Source: Mannheimia granulomatis (lineage in GTDB: Bacteria > Pseudomonadota > Gammaproteobacteria > Enterobacterales > Pasteurellaceae). From it: a stretch of 64,000 bases of DNA. The translations under genes were made by a program, and so were the position numbers. Position 1 is the first letter of the stretch. Each line of letters begins with the position of its first letter. A model generated the notes under the pieces. It was not told where the DNA came from and searched no databases. It saw only the letters and a list, made by a program, of their open reading frames with translations. The stretch is taken from NCBI RefSeq assembly GCF_011455695.1, contig NZ_CP015030.1:1116001-1180000 (forward strand). Reading direction: 5' to 3'. This document shows, piece by piece, positions 1 through 8,787 of the stretch.

Positions 1-8
1 TCCATACC

Positions 9-33
9 CCTAGAATCTCTGGGTTATTTTTTT
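9..33 (+). terminator. Possible terminator of a gene left of the window
   Basis: A short imperfect stem (9-14 with 18-23, one G-T pair) is followed by a run of seven T at 27-33. It would end a plus-strand gene lying beyond the left edge. The stem is weak, so this is tentative. Confidence 0.3.
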
Positions 34-90
34 AACATCTAATATTTTATATTAAAACTATTATTTATTAATTATATTTGAGAGATTCTT

Positions 91-1422
91 ATGACAAACT
101 TTTCTAAAACATTAGTGGCCTCATTAGTTGCATTAAGTTCTGCCGGTGCTCACGCGGCGGCATTCCAATTAGCTGAAATTTCAACCTCAGGCTTAGGTAT
201 GGCTTATGCAGGTAGTGCAGCAGTAGCTGATAATGCTTCTGTAGTAGCAACTAACCCGGCATTAATGACTCTATTCAAACAAACCGAATTTTCTGCAGGC
301 GGTATTGTAGTAAATGCAGATGTTGATGTTGATGGTAACTTAGGTGGCGTATTTAAAGCTTCACAAAAAAATATTATTCCAACCGCATTAGTTCCTAATT
401 TATATATCGTTTCACCGATTAACGATCGCTTTGCTGTGGGTGGCGGTATCAACGTAAACTACGGTTTAAAATCTCGTTTTAATCCGGATTTTAACGCTGG
501 TATGTATGGCGGTAACACGCAACTACAATCAATTAACTTTAACGTAAGCGGAGCATACAAATTAGGTTACGGTTTCAGCGTGGGAGCAGGCTTAAATGCT
601 ATTTACTCTAAAGCAGAATTAGTTCGTCATTTAGGGGTAGGCGGCAAAGTGTTAGCTTCACGCTTATCAGCTGTTGCACCAACAGCAGCAGCAACATTAG
701 CGCAATTGAAAAACGGTACTGAAATCGCGCGTTTAAGCGGTGATGAATGGAGCTTAGGTTGGAATGCCGGCTTACTTTATGAAATCAATGAAAGAAACCG
801 TTTAGGTTTTGCTTATCACTCTGCTGTAAATGTGAAATTTAAAGGCCAATATTCTAATGCTTTCCCAGCTGTGTTCAATGCTTTATTAAGTAATCCTGCA
901 ATTGCAGCTCAATCCCCGATCAGTCAAGCAACCAGCGGAAAAGAAATTCCGGGACGTTTAAGCTTACACTTACCAGCTTACTGGGAAATCTCAGGTTATC
1001 ATAAATTAACCGATAAATTAGCAATGCAATATAGCTATAAACGTACCGAATGGGAAAAATTCAAAGCATTAACAGCTTATGGTGAGTCTGGCAATGTTCT
1101 GCTTCACAAAGAAGAGAATTATAATGACTCTTCACGCGTAGCATTAGGTTTCTCTTATGATGTAAACGAAGCGTTAACCCTACGCACAGGTATTGCTTAT
1201 GATGAAACTGCAAGTGTAACCAGTCCGTCAATCTCAATTCCTGACACAGATCGTACTTGGTATAGTGTAGGTGCGACCTATCGTTTCAACCCAAACCTTT
1301 CTGCTGATTTTGGTTATGCTCACTTAAGAGGATCAAAAAACCAATTTAAAGAAGGCAGTGGTGTATTTAACGTTAAATCACGTGCTAACCTCTACGGTTT
1401 AAATGTAAATTATAAATTCTAA
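91..1422 (+). CDS. ompP1: Outer membrane protein P1, FadL family
   Basis: This is an outer-membrane beta-barrel of the FadL/OmpP1/TodX family, which carries long-chain fatty acids and other hydrophobic molecules across the outer membrane. Residues 1-22 form a signal peptide ending in AHA-AA. The mature protein opens with the family's FQLAEISTSGLGMAYAGSAA segment (the hatch region, close to FadL's NPALM motif, which is also visible at about residue 55). The chain ends in an aromatic-rich strand finishing NYKF, with the terminal Phe needed for Bam recognition. The length of 443 residues is normal for the family. In Haemophilus the homologue is the surface antigen P1. It is a single-gene unit with its own terminator at 1437. 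The distant fadD in this window would activate imported fatty acids, but no beta-oxidation genes are seen here. Confidence 0.93.
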   Translation: MTNFSKTLVASLVALSSAGAHAAAFQLAEISTSGLGMAYAGSAAVADNASVVATNPALMTLFKQTEFSAGGIVVNADVDVDGNLGGVFKASQKNIIPTALVPNLYIVSPINDRFAVGGGINVNYGLKSRFNPDFNAGMYGGNTQLQSINFNVSGAYKLGYGFSVGAGLNAIYSKAELVRHLGVGGKVLASRLSAVAPTAAATLAQLKNGTEIARLSGDEWSLGWNAGLLYEINERNRLGFAYHSAVNVKFKGQYSNAFPAVFNALLSNPAIAAQSPISQATSGKEIPGRLSLHLPAYWEISGYHKLTDKLAMQYSYKRTEWEKFKALTAYGESGNVLLHKEENYNDSSRVALGFSYDVNEALTLRTGIAYDETASVTSPSISIPDTDRTWYSVGATYRFNPNLSADFGYAHLRGSKNQFKEGSGVFNVKSRANLYGLNVNYKF

Positions 1423-1436
1423 TGTGAATGAAAACT

Positions 1437-1471
1437 AAAAGACGTGTAAACTTAGCTTACACGTCTTTTTT
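1437..1471 (+). terminator. Rho-independent terminator of ompP1
   Basis: A 13-bp stem (1437-1449 pairs with 1457-1469) with a 7-nt loop is followed directly by T residues. It starts 14 bases after the ompP1 stop codon. Confidence 0.85.
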
Positions 1472-1484
1472 ATAGGTATTCCAG

Positions 1485-2039
1485 ATGAAATCACAAATTT
1501 ACTATGACTACTATCAAAGCCCTGTGGGTAGATTGCTTTTGCTTGCTCAAGCAGAAGGTTTAATTTATATTGAATTTGAACAAGAGCAACAAACTACCTC
1601 GTTGCAAAACTTCATCAAGGCAAGTACTACAAGCGGTGCGATTTTAGAAATTTTTTGCAAAACTCACGAAATTTTAGACCGCTATTTTGCTGGAGAAAAA
1701 CTTAATTTTAGCCAACTGGACTTTCTGCATTTTATCGGCACCGATTTTCAAAAATCAGTGTGGACAATCTTGCGAACTATTCCCTACGGGCAAACCACCA
1801 CTTATGGTGAAATTGCCAAACAACTCGGAAAGCCTAACGCAATGCGTGCTGTAGGTGGTGCGGTTGGGCGTAACCCAATATCCATTTTAGTACCTTGCCA
1901 CCGCGTGTTAGGGAGAAATCAATCTCTAACCGGCTTTGGAGGAGGTCTGCCGAATAAGCGTTTCCTGCTTAAGTTGGAAGGAATTAGCTATAAAAATCAA
2001 GGAATTGAATTTGTGAAACCTAAAACAAAGAAGTGGTAA
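1485..2039 (+). CDS. ogt: Methylated-DNA--protein-cysteine methyltransferase
   Basis: This is a suicide DNA repair enzyme that removes the methyl or alkyl group from O6-alkylguanine (and O4-alkylthymine) onto its own cysteine. The active-site motif PCHRV is present at about residues 138-142, preceded by the family's RAVGGAVGRNPISILVPC and followed by the GFGGGLPNKRFLLKLEG helix. A helix-turn-helix-like segment (TTTYGEIAKQLG) sits upstream. The 184-residue length fits the Ogt type rather than the two-domain Ada. No strong ribosome-binding site is visible before the ATG. It converges on arcB across a shared terminator. Confidence 0.92.
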   Translation: MKSQIYYDYYQSPVGRLLLLAQAEGLIYIEFEQEQQTTSLQNFIKASTTSGAILEIFCKTHEILDRYFAGEKLNFSQLDFLHFIGTDFQKSVWTILRTIPYGQTTTYGEIAKQLGKPNAMRAVGGAVGRNPISILVPCHRVLGRNQSLTGFGGGLPNKRFLLKLEGISYKNQGIEFVKPKTKKW

Positions 2040-2050
2040 AAGTGATAAAA

Positions 2051-2088
2051 AAGCCTGATTAATTGCAATTAATCAGGCCTTTGTTTTT
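2051..2088. terminator. Bidirectional terminator between ogt and arcB
   Basis: A perfect 12-bp inverted repeat (2053-2064 with 2067-2078, two-base loop) is flanked by A residues on the left and T residues on the right. It can stop transcripts of the two convergent genes in either direction. Confidence 0.85.
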
Positions 2089-3928
2089 AGTGACTACTCA
2101 CAAACTCTTTCGCTTCTTGCAAATCTGCTTGCCATTGTGCATAAATTTGCTCTGCCCATTTCTCAATATGAGCTTCCCACATATCTCCATTATCGTTTTG
2201 AGCCAGCTGTGCTACTTGTTGTAGTTTATGCAAACCAACCGAAGCTAACGCACCTTTGATTTTATGAGCTTCTTCAGCAGCTAATTTACGATATTCGGCT
2301 GAAGGTGCCATCTTCCAATCTGCAATATAACGACGTAAATTTTCCTGATAGGTTGGCATTAGGTTAGCAAACAGCTCCATATTTGCCAGCACAGCCTCCT
2401 TGCCCATCACCTCGATTAACTCCTTTAATATTCGGGTGCTATAACATAAATTGGGATTTTCATCGCTTACAAGCGGTCGTTTTTCATCAGAATCTTGCAT
2501 AAAGCTATGATCAAAATAGTGATTCAAACAATTTGCCAACTCTTCCAAAGAGAGCGGTTTGCGTAGCACATCGTCCATTCCCTGCATTCGATAATCTTTT
2601 TTGGTTTGAATCACGTTGGCAGTCAAGGCAATTAAGATCGGTAAATAATCAATTTCTTCATTTTCATAGCGATTTCTAAGAGTTTGAGCTATCTCAAATC
2701 CACTGATATCAGGCAGTTGAATATCTAATAAAATCAGATCATAACTGTGTTGCTCAAATAGTTCAAAGGCTTCTTCACCACTCATCGCCACATCCACATC
2801 ACAGCCAAACTTTTGCAACATTACTCTTGCGATCACCACATTCATTTCAATATCTTCAACCAACAATACCTTCAAGGCATGGTTTTGAATTTCCAAAGTT
2901 GGCTTAGTTTCTGCGCTATCTGCATGAACGGTTAGAGTGAAAGTTGAACCTTGATGCTCTTTACTAGCCACAACTAAATCACCCCCCATTAATTTCGCGA
3001 TCCGCTTAGCAACCGACAACCCAATGCCACTGCCTTGAGCCTTTTTCTCTTTAGAGTTTTCCGCCTGATAGAACATATCAAAAATTTTGCGTTGATCTTT
3101 TTCAGGAATACCAATGCCAGAATCAGTTAAACTAAAACTAAACTGCTCGTTGCCTAATTGGCAAATTTCTAACGAAATTCGACCGCTTGTTGAGGTGAAT
3201 TTCACCGCATTACTGATTAAATTCCAAAGAATTTGGTTAAGACGTGCGTGGTCGATGTAGATATATTTCGGTAAATTCGGTGGATAATTCAGCTCAAAAT
3301 GAATATTTTTCTCCCCCGCCATAAACTCGGCAAAGTTAGCAATATCGTTAATCAGCTGTTGAAATTCCACCTCTTTGCGGAAAAGCTCAATCCGGCTGCT
3401 GTCTATTTTTTCCAAATCAATAATATCGCCAAAAATATGGGCAAGTGCGGTCGCACTCATATTAATGGTTTTTAGATATTCATGCTGTTTTTCGTTTGGC
3501 TCATCATCAAGCAGAATTTGACTTAAGCCGATAATCCCGTTAAGCGGTGTGCGTAACTCGTGGCTAATAGTCGCCATTAAAATGGTTTTATCACGGTTAT
3601 TTTTTTCTAATTTCGCATTCAAATAGGCATCCTGCTCGCGAAGTTCTTCTAAATCAAGCACAACCTTTTCCAGCTTCAAGCGTGAGCGCTCTAATTTCTC
3701 CACCAACAAGGTAAAGAAATACAACACAAATGGAGCAGAAATCAAACCAAAAGCAATAGAACGTAAAATATCCATCACCACAATTTGCCCAATAAACAAA
3801 TAAGTTAGCGCACTTTGAATTAAAATGGCAGAAATTGCCACTACAAAAAAGCCCAAAATAGTCGCTTTCAGCCGGCCTAATCTGAGTACCCAGTTCACAT
3901 ATTTTTGACTAAATTTTTTAACTTGCAT
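2087..3928 (-). CDS. arcB: Aerobic respiration control sensor kinase ArcB
   Basis: This is an inner-membrane hybrid histidine kinase that senses respiratory state and passes phosphate to ArcA. Two membrane segments lie at about residues 23-50 and 54-76, followed by a coiled linker (78-112). The dimerisation/phosphoacceptor box SHELRTPLNG is at 122-131 (His123), the HATPase domain has the N box at about 235-245 (NLISNAVKF), and the receiver domain has Asp near 402 (LLDIQLPD). The C-terminal HPt domain has its His near 555 (EAHKIKGALASVG). At 613 residues it is shorter than E. coli ArcB because there is no PAS domain between the membrane part and the kinase; the Haemophilus protein is also of this short form. 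The start ATG has GGAATG upstream. Confidence 0.93.
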   Translation of the reverse strand: MQVKKFSQKYVNWVLRLGRLKATILGFFVVAISAILIQSALTYLFIGQIVVMDILRSIAFGLISAPFVLYFFTLLVEKLERSRLKLEKVVLDLEELREQDAYLNAKLEKNNRDKTILMATISHELRTPLNGIIGLSQILLDDEPNEKQHEYLKTINMSATALAHIFGDIIDLEKIDSSRIELFRKEVEFQQLINDIANFAEFMAGEKNIHFELNYPPNLPKYIYIDHARLNQILWNLISNAVKFTSTSGRISLEICQLGNEQFSFSLTDSGIGIPEKDQRKIFDMFYQAENSKEKKAQGSGIGLSVAKRIAKLMGGDLVVASKEHQGSTFTLTVHADSAETKPTLEIQNHALKVLLVEDIEMNVVIARVMLQKFGCDVDVAMSGEEAFELFEQHSYDLILLDIQLPDISGFEIAQTLRNRYENEEIDYLPILIALTANVIQTKKDYRMQGMDDVLRKPLSLEELANCLNHYFDHSFMQDSDEKRPLVSDENPNLCYSTRILKELIEVMGKEAVLANMELFANLMPTYQENLRRYIADWKMAPSAEYRKLAAEEAHKIKGALASVGLHKLQQVAQLAQNDNGDMWEAHIEKWAEQIYAQWQADLQEAKEFVSSH

Positions 3929-3983
3929 ACATTCATTCCATCTATAAAAAAGGCAGATCTCGTGTTATCTGCCTTATTTTAAC

Positions 3984-5537
3984 CTACTCTTTTTTGCCTT
4001 TGATAATTCCATCTGCCCATTGGAACAGCTCGTCTAAATCATAATCACCTTTATGCCCTATGCCCCACGGAGTTTCATAACTCACATTTTTACCTGCCAT
4101 TTGTAATTTAATTGCTAAAATGGCAGAAATGGCGTGGGAAGTATCCCTGTCTTCCATTCCAACACGAATGCGCCAATGCTCTGCTGCATTTGGATTATCC
4201 AGATAGTACATTGGGTTCATGAGCTTTACAATTTGTGGTTCGGCAATATTCGCCTCTTTATTCGTCCCGTTTTCCTGCCCAAATAAGGTGAAATGGCGGT
4301 TATTTTCCGTTGCCGAACCAAATAAATTATTTTCCGCTGAACCGGCATTTAACGCATCAAATGCAGTAGGGGATTTCATACGTTTTGCCGAAAAAATATA
4401 GCCGAACCAATCCAAATCAGTGATTTTTCCTTTTTCAAAAGATAACCAATTGATTTCCTGAAAGGCTTTCTGTGCTTCACTGTTTTCTGCTAATTGCGCA
4501 TAAGCCTGATTTGCAGATTTCTTCATTACATCCGCTAAATAATCCTTAAACGTGCCTTTCCCCTGTGAATCCAAAGTAAGCGAATTACCCTTTTCATCGG
4601 TTAAATGCAAGCTGTTTAAATAAGTTGGGAAACGTGCTGCCAATTCATTGGAGAATTTAATCTCCTCTTCATTCAACGTACCTTCTATTTTCGGCAGTGG
4701 TTTTGAACGATCATTGTATTGCACTGAATTCAACTTGCTCATATCAATCCGGCTGTACTCATTTACGCCGTTAAATTGCCACTCATAGGCAATATCCGCA
4801 TTTTCAAGATTGGTAATCGGGCAATACGCAGATACAGCAAAAATTTTATCGCTTGCCTTTAACGCCCCGATTTCTTGGAAATAAGGCTCATAATCGAAAT
4901 GATCCGCTGAAGCCCCTAATAAAGCCGACACGGCTCCACCGGCACTGGTGCCGTTTGAAATAATTTTATTGGCATCACCCGGCATTTGCTCATCATTGGC
5001 GTGCAAATAACGTACCGCTGATTTTAAATCCACAATTACAGCCGGTGCTTTACCAATGAATTTCCCCTCTTTCTGCAATGTACGCCCTCTTGTCCCTACA
5101 CTAGCAACTACATACCCCTTAGACAGCGCAAACAAAATCGCACTCTCCTCATCATTACGCCCTTTCTGTTCATAAGTTGCCGCTTTTGCCGGCATATAAC
5201 CGCCTATAGAATTGGGTAAGAAAATCGGGGCTGTATCAAACTTATAGCCATTAATTTCACCATTGTTAAAATAGGCCTCCGGAACATAAAAGTTAATGGT
5301 TTGATATTCCGGCTCAAGCGGTTTAGCCACATATACAATATGCTCAAAGGCACGGAACTGAATTTTCTCACCTTTAACTTCAGACTCAACCAAGCGATAG
5401 TTTTGATCGTTAAACACTAAATCATAACCTGATTCGATTTGGTTATAAAAAGATGGCTTTTCGGTCGGTGTTTGCGCAACAGTTTGAGTAGCAAAAGTAG
5501 CCGCCAAAATGGCGATGGGTAAGGCTTTCAGTTTCAT
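3984..5537 (-). CDS. Secreted alpha/beta hydrolase, subtype B tannase-like esterase
   Basis: This is a predicted periplasmic or secreted carboxylic-ester hydrolase. Residues 1-21 form a signal peptide (ends TVAQ). The nucleophile motif GTSAGGA is at 196-202 (Ser198). The likely acid (VGMEDRDTS, Asp463 or Asp465) and the histidine in PWGIGHKGDYDLDELFQW (His495) complete the triad. The DRDTS and H-x-GDYDLDELF pattern matches the bacterial subtype B tannase family typified by the Lactobacillus enzyme, which splits gallate esters. The real substrate cannot be read from the sequence; a feruloyl-type or other aromatic ester is equally possible. An AAGGAT ribosome-binding site precedes the ATG. It is a single gene between arcB and a DMT transporter, with no gallate decarboxylase nearby. 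Confidence 0.75.
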   Translation of the reverse strand: MKLKALPIAILAATFATQTVAQTPTEKPSFYNQIESGYDLVFNDQNYRLVESEVKGEKIQFRAFEHIVYVAKPLEPEYQTINFYVPEAYFNNGEINGYKFDTAPIFLPNSIGGYMPAKAATYEQKGRNDEESAILFALSKGYVVASVGTRGRTLQKEGKFIGKAPAVIVDLKSAVRYLHANDEQMPGDANKIISNGTSAGGAVSALLGASADHFDYEPYFQEIGALKASDKIFAVSAYCPITNLENADIAYEWQFNGVNEYSRIDMSKLNSVQYNDRSKPLPKIEGTLNEEEIKFSNELAARFPTYLNSLHLTDEKGNSLTLDSQGKGTFKDYLADVMKKSANQAYAQLAENSEAQKAFQEINWLSFEKGKITDLDWFGYIFSAKRMKSPTAFDALNAGSAENNLFGSATENNRHFTLFGQENGTNKEANIAEPQIVKLMNPMYYLDNPNAAEHWRIRVGMEDRDTSHAISAILAIKLQMAGKNVSYETPWGIGHKGDYDLDELFQWADGIIKGKKE

Positions 5538-5685
5538 TATTTTATCCTTGATTGAATATCGTCCCGATAAAGGTTACAAGCGGTAAGATTTTTTCCGAAT
5601 TCTACACTATTTTTATATAAAGGGGAGCTGATGTTGAGAAGAGATATAAAATAAAGGCATTTGCCAAAGACAAATGCCGGTTAAA

Positions 5686-6549
5686 TTAACGCCAATAGAA
5701 TAGACAGATAATGGCAATAATCGCAATCGCTACCCCGAGGTAATTCACACGGTGGATTTTCTCTTTAAAGAAAAATGCACCAACAAAAGTCCCTAAACAG
5801 ATAACACCGAGATTCATGCCGGTAAAGACCAGAGTTGGATCGTCTTTCATCGCTTGGTGAGCTTGAATGTAGAATAAAATATTACCGAAATTCAATACAC
5901 CTAAAAGTAACCCGGTTAATACACTTGGAATATGCCATTGGGTGCGTTTTAGCAGTAAATAGATAAACATAAAGCAGCCGGCCCCGATAAAGGCAATCGC
6001 TAATGTAACCGGAAACGCTGATCCTGATTTTGCTATTTGTTTAAATAAAATATCGTTCACACCATAGCCAACCCAAACCAGAGCAAGGCTGATAATCGCA
6101 ATTTTACCGCCTTTTTCCATGCCTTGATTACCCTTCCATAATAAGCAGCCTAAGGCAATAAAGGCTAATAGTAACGCAATTAATTTATTGTGGGTAACTT
6201 GTTCGCCAAAAATGGTAAAAGCAGCCAAAATCGGTAAGAATAATGATAAACGTTGTGCCGCATCAGTACGGATAATACCCGCAAATTCTAAAGCTTTTGC
6301 TTGCACCAAGAAAATAGTCGGCAAAGTAATACTTAAAATCACAAAAATATAGGCAGAGGGGTTATTCGCCATAATATCTGTAATTGATTGTCCTTGAAAA
6401 TCGGGCTTGAGTAGTAAAAAAGTAAGGGTTGTTGTGATGATATAATTTACCGCAATACTTTGGTCAATCCTAATCCCTCTTTGACGGGCAAATTTAATCA
6501 ACACACCGACAGTTACGCTACATAAAATAGCGAAAACAAGTTGTAACAT
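5686..6549 (-). CDS. EamA/DMT-superfamily inner-membrane transporter
   Basis: The protein has 287 residues and about ten hydrophobic segments spread from residue 1 to 286, ending on a short basic tail (FYWR). It has the two-repeat look of the drug/metabolite transporter superfamily. Members move small metabolites or amino acids, mostly outward, and the substrate here is unknown. The second half has the family's GLLLGVLNFGNILFYIQAHQAM and NLGVICLGTFVGAFFFKEKIHRVNYLGVAIAI segments, where the last helix pair follows a conserved Glu-Lys. A good AAGGAG ribosome-binding site precedes the ATG. It stands alone on the minus strand. Confidence 0.75.
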   Translation of the reverse strand: MLQLVFAILCSVTVGVLIKFARQRGIRIDQSIAVNYIITTTLTFLLLKPDFQGQSITDIMANNPSAYIFVILSITLPTIFLVQAKALEFAGIIRTDAAQRLSLFLPILAAFTIFGEQVTHNKLIALLLAFIALGCLLWKGNQGMEKGGKIAIISLALVWVGYGVNDILFKQIAKSGSAFPVTLAIAFIGAGCFMFIYLLLKRTQWHIPSVLTGLLLGVLNFGNILFYIQAHQAMKDDPTLVFTGMNLGVICLGTFVGAFFFKEKIHRVNYLGVAIAIIAIICLFYWR

Positions 6550-6611
6550 TTCATTTCTCCTTTTGAAAATGGAGTGAGTATTCTATAAACATGCCTAAAA
6601 CTTGGCTAGTA

Positions 6612-6669
6612 GCAAGCGGTAAAATTTTGTGGAAAATTTACAAATAACCCCGCTGATCCGACCGCTTGT
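6612..6669. repeat. Inverted pair of uptake-signal cores
   Basis: GCAAGCGGT at 6612 (one base off the exact core) faces an exact ACCGCTTGT at 6661. The pair lies between two divergent genes, so here it cannot be a simple terminator for either. The intervening 40 bases are A/T-rich. Confidence 0.6.
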
Positions 6670-6781
6670 ACTTAAAAAATGCTAGAATATCGGAAATTTT
6701 TTACCTCAATTATTCGGAATCTTGACTCCCCTCTTTAGTAAATTTAGTGAAAGAGAAGAATTTTATTGCACGGGCATAAAA

Positions 6782-7537
6782 ATGGAAAAATTATTCGATA
6801 TTAACGAACAAGGGTTTAGTGTTCGTTGTAAATTATTTTATGAAAAAGACTTGAATGCCATTGATAATGTAGTGGTTATTCTACACGGTTTCGGCTCATC
6901 AAAAGAGTTAAAATCAAACACTAAATTCGGTGAGCGTTTAACTTCAAAATATAAAGGTTATGCGGCAATTGCCTTTGATTTCCCATGCCACGGAGCGGAT
7001 GCCCGGAAAAAATTATCGGTGACGGAGTGTCAGGCTTATCTGCAACTTGTGATCGATTACGTACACAATACCCTCAATGTCCAAAATATCTATGCCTACG
7101 GCACCAGTTTCGGTGGCTATTTAACGTTAAAATATATCGCTGAGAACAGCAATCCGTTTCGTAAAATCGTGTTACGCTCTCCTGCAGTACAAATTTACTA
7201 TTCATTGATGAACAGAATGAGTGAAGAGGAGCGTCAAAAGCTGGCAAAAGGTAAGGAAATTTTGTGGGGATTTGATCGCCAAATGAAAATCAGCAAAGCA
7301 TTTTTTGATGAGTTGGAAGCAGGCGATATTTTCCAAAATGATTATCTGGATGTGGCAGATAACATTCTTATTTTGCACGGCACGGAAGATGAAATGGTGC
7401 CGTTAAGTGTTTCACAGCAATTTGCAGAAAATAATGTGATCGAATTACTGCCTGTTGAAGGCGCAGATCACGCTTTTTCTAACCCGAAATTAATGGATGT
7501 AGCGATTGGCAAAATTGTAGAATTTTTAGCACCATAA
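6782..7537 (+). CDS. Alpha/beta hydrolase, prolyl-oligopeptidase-like fold
   Basis: This is a cytoplasmic serine hydrolase of 251 residues with no signal peptide. It shows HGFGSS (oxyanion region, 35-40), the nucleophile motif GTSFGG (Ser109), Asp near 203 (HGTEDEMVP) and His230 (EGADHAF), so a full catalytic triad is present. Relatives act on short esters, thioesters or peptides, and no substrate can be inferred. A TTG at 6722 in the same frame would add 20 residues, but they do not look like part of the fold and have no ribosome-binding site, so I chose the ATG at 6782. It is a single-gene unit ending in a hairpin shared with the convergent gene. Confidence 0.75.
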   Translation: MEKLFDINEQGFSVRCKLFYEKDLNAIDNVVVILHGFGSSKELKSNTKFGERLTSKYKGYAAIAFDFPCHGADARKKLSVTECQAYLQLVIDYVHNTLNVQNIYAYGTSFGGYLTLKYIAENSNPFRKIVLRSPAVQIYYSLMNRMSEEERQKLAKGKEILWGFDRQMKISKAFFDELEAGDIFQNDYLDVADNILILHGTEDEMVPLSVSQQFAENNVIELLPVEGADHAFSNPKLMDVAIGKIVEFLAP

Positions 7538-7540
7538 AAA

Positions 7541-7564
7541 ACCTCATACAAGTAGGTATGAGGG
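7541..7564. terminator. Bidirectional terminator
   Basis: An 8-bp stem (7542-7549 with 7556-7563) with a 6-nt loop lies between the hydrolase gene and the convergent YbaK-family gene. A run of A precedes it (T on the minus strand), so it suits the minus-strand gene best. Confidence 0.7.
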
Positions 7565-7570
7565 ATTCAT

Positions 7571-8059
7571 TTAAGATTTCGCAAATTTCACTAATGTGGG
7601 ATTAACAATGCTTTTATAGTCTTCGGTACTCAAGATAATCGAACGTTCCAAAGTGCCGGCATTAAATGCAAGCTCATCATAACGTTCCAACAAGCTAGGA
7701 TCCGCAACTAACATTAAGTCTGTATGAAAACTAAAAGGTGGAATAGCGCCAAATACACAGTCTGTCAATTCTGTTACTTCTGCCGGGCTTGCCAGTGAGG
7801 CTCTAAGCCCGCCAAGATGTTCAGCCACTTTGCTTAAATCTGCTTGGTAATCTGCTGGTAATATAGCAAGTACGGCTTGTTTCACACCATTACCTTTCAC
7901 TTTACAAACTAACGCTTTTGCACCTTGCCCGAGTTCTGTTCCTCGAATTTTTGCCACTTCTTCCGACTTACCGGCAGAAGAATGCTCAACCACTCGGTAG
8001 CGAGCTTGATGTGAATCTAATAATGCAGATAGGGTTTGAAACGTTTTTTCTGACATCAT
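7571..8059 (-). CDS. YbaK/EbsC-family aminoacyl-tRNA editing protein
   Basis: This 162-residue, single-domain protein belongs to the family that hydrolyses wrongly charged tRNAs in trans (the free-standing form of the ProRS INS editing domain). The conserved Lys of the editing pocket is probably that in GAKALVCKVKG (about residues 46-56), followed by AILPADYQADLSKVAEHLG and the FGAIPPFSF loop (G-x-x-PPF instead of the GGISPLG of true YbaK). That loop makes it closer to the YeaK/ProX-like branch than to YbaK itself, so I give no symbol. Which mis-acylated tRNA it clears is not visible. The gene begins after AAAGGAT, with two tandem ATG codons. Confidence 0.75.
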   Translation of the reverse strand: MMSEKTFQTLSALLDSHQARYRVVEHSSAGKSEEVAKIRGTELGQGAKALVCKVKGNGVKQAVLAILPADYQADLSKVAEHLGGLRASLASPAEVTELTDCVFGAIPPFSFHTDLMLVADPSLLERYDELAFNAGTLERSIILSTEDYKSIVNPTLVKFAKS

Positions 8060-8135
8060 TTATCCTTTCTAAATATAATAAAAATAACTCCAAGCGGTCA
8101 TTTTTTATGAAAATTTTACACTTTTTCTCGCAAAA

Positions 8136-8681
8136 TTACCGTCCAAACATTTTTTCCGGATTTTCTGGCTGCTCTATCAAAATAAGAATGGCAGCATCTC
8201 CGCCCCACTCTTTCGGGGCTTGGTGTAAGGCAATAATTTTTGGATGCTGCACTAACCAACGAGGAATTTGATCTTTTAGCGTACGTGTACCAAAGCCGGT
8301 CATAATGCTAGCACAATAAACTTTCTCTCGCTCACAGGCTAAAATCAAAGCAGCCAATTCTTTCTTCGCTTTTTCTCGGCTCAAACCGTGTAAATCTAAA
8401 AACAGTTCCGGTTGGAAATCGCCTCGACGAAGCTGTTTAAGGATATAAGGATCTATATCTTCACGCAGATATTTGACTTTCTCATTTTCCTCTTTTAACA
8501 GTGGTTCGTATTCATCAGAAAAATAAAATTCAGTATCGGCTTTTTCTTTCAGCTCTCTTAACTCATTTAATTTTTTGCGAGGCTCGCTTTTCGGCACAAA
8601 GGTATCTTGTTTGATTTTTTTTGTGCCTTTTGCTGCTTCTCTAAATAAAGCAAATTCATCATCTAGCATTTTATTAGTCAT
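8136..8681 (-). CDS. smrB: Ribosome rescue endonuclease SmrB
   Basis: This is a Smr-domain endonuclease which in E. coli cuts mRNA at collided ribosomes to allow rescue. The N-terminal helix with GTKKIKQDTFVPK (about 19-31) is the ribosome-binding hook typical of SmrB. The Smr domain starts at about residue 93 with the catalytic DLHG motif (Asp96, His98) and has the MTGFGTRTLKDQIPRWL segment (about 134-150). I place the start at the ATG at 8681, which has AAGGAC eight bases upstream. An in-frame GTG seven codons earlier (8702) lacks such a site. The protein has 181 residues. It is divergent from prmB, as in other gammaproteobacteria. Confidence 0.9.
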   Translation of the reverse strand: MTNKMLDDEFALFREAAKGTKKIKQDTFVPKSEPRKKLNELRELKEKADTEFYFSDEYEPLLKEENEKVKYLREDIDPYILKQLRRGDFQPELFLDLHGLSREKAKKELAALILACEREKVYCASIMTGFGTRTLKDQIPRWLVQHPKIIALHQAPKEWGGDAAILILIEQPENPEKMFGR

Positions 8682-8787
8682 AATCTTGTCCTTTTCATTC
8701 ACTTTTACATTCTAACATAAAGCGAAATATGGTATAAAACAGCAATTTCACAAATCCCAAAATCTAACCAAAGATAAGGCAACAAAA

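Noticed and set aside
204-452. An open frame opposite ompP1
   Set aside because: It lies wholly inside ompP1 on the other strand, has no ribosome-binding site and no family features; it is a shadow of the coding strand.
7918-8271. A 117-codon plus-strand frame across the ybaK-like and smrB genes
   Set aside because: It overlaps two well-supported minus-strand genes and its translation looks like random low-complexity sequence.
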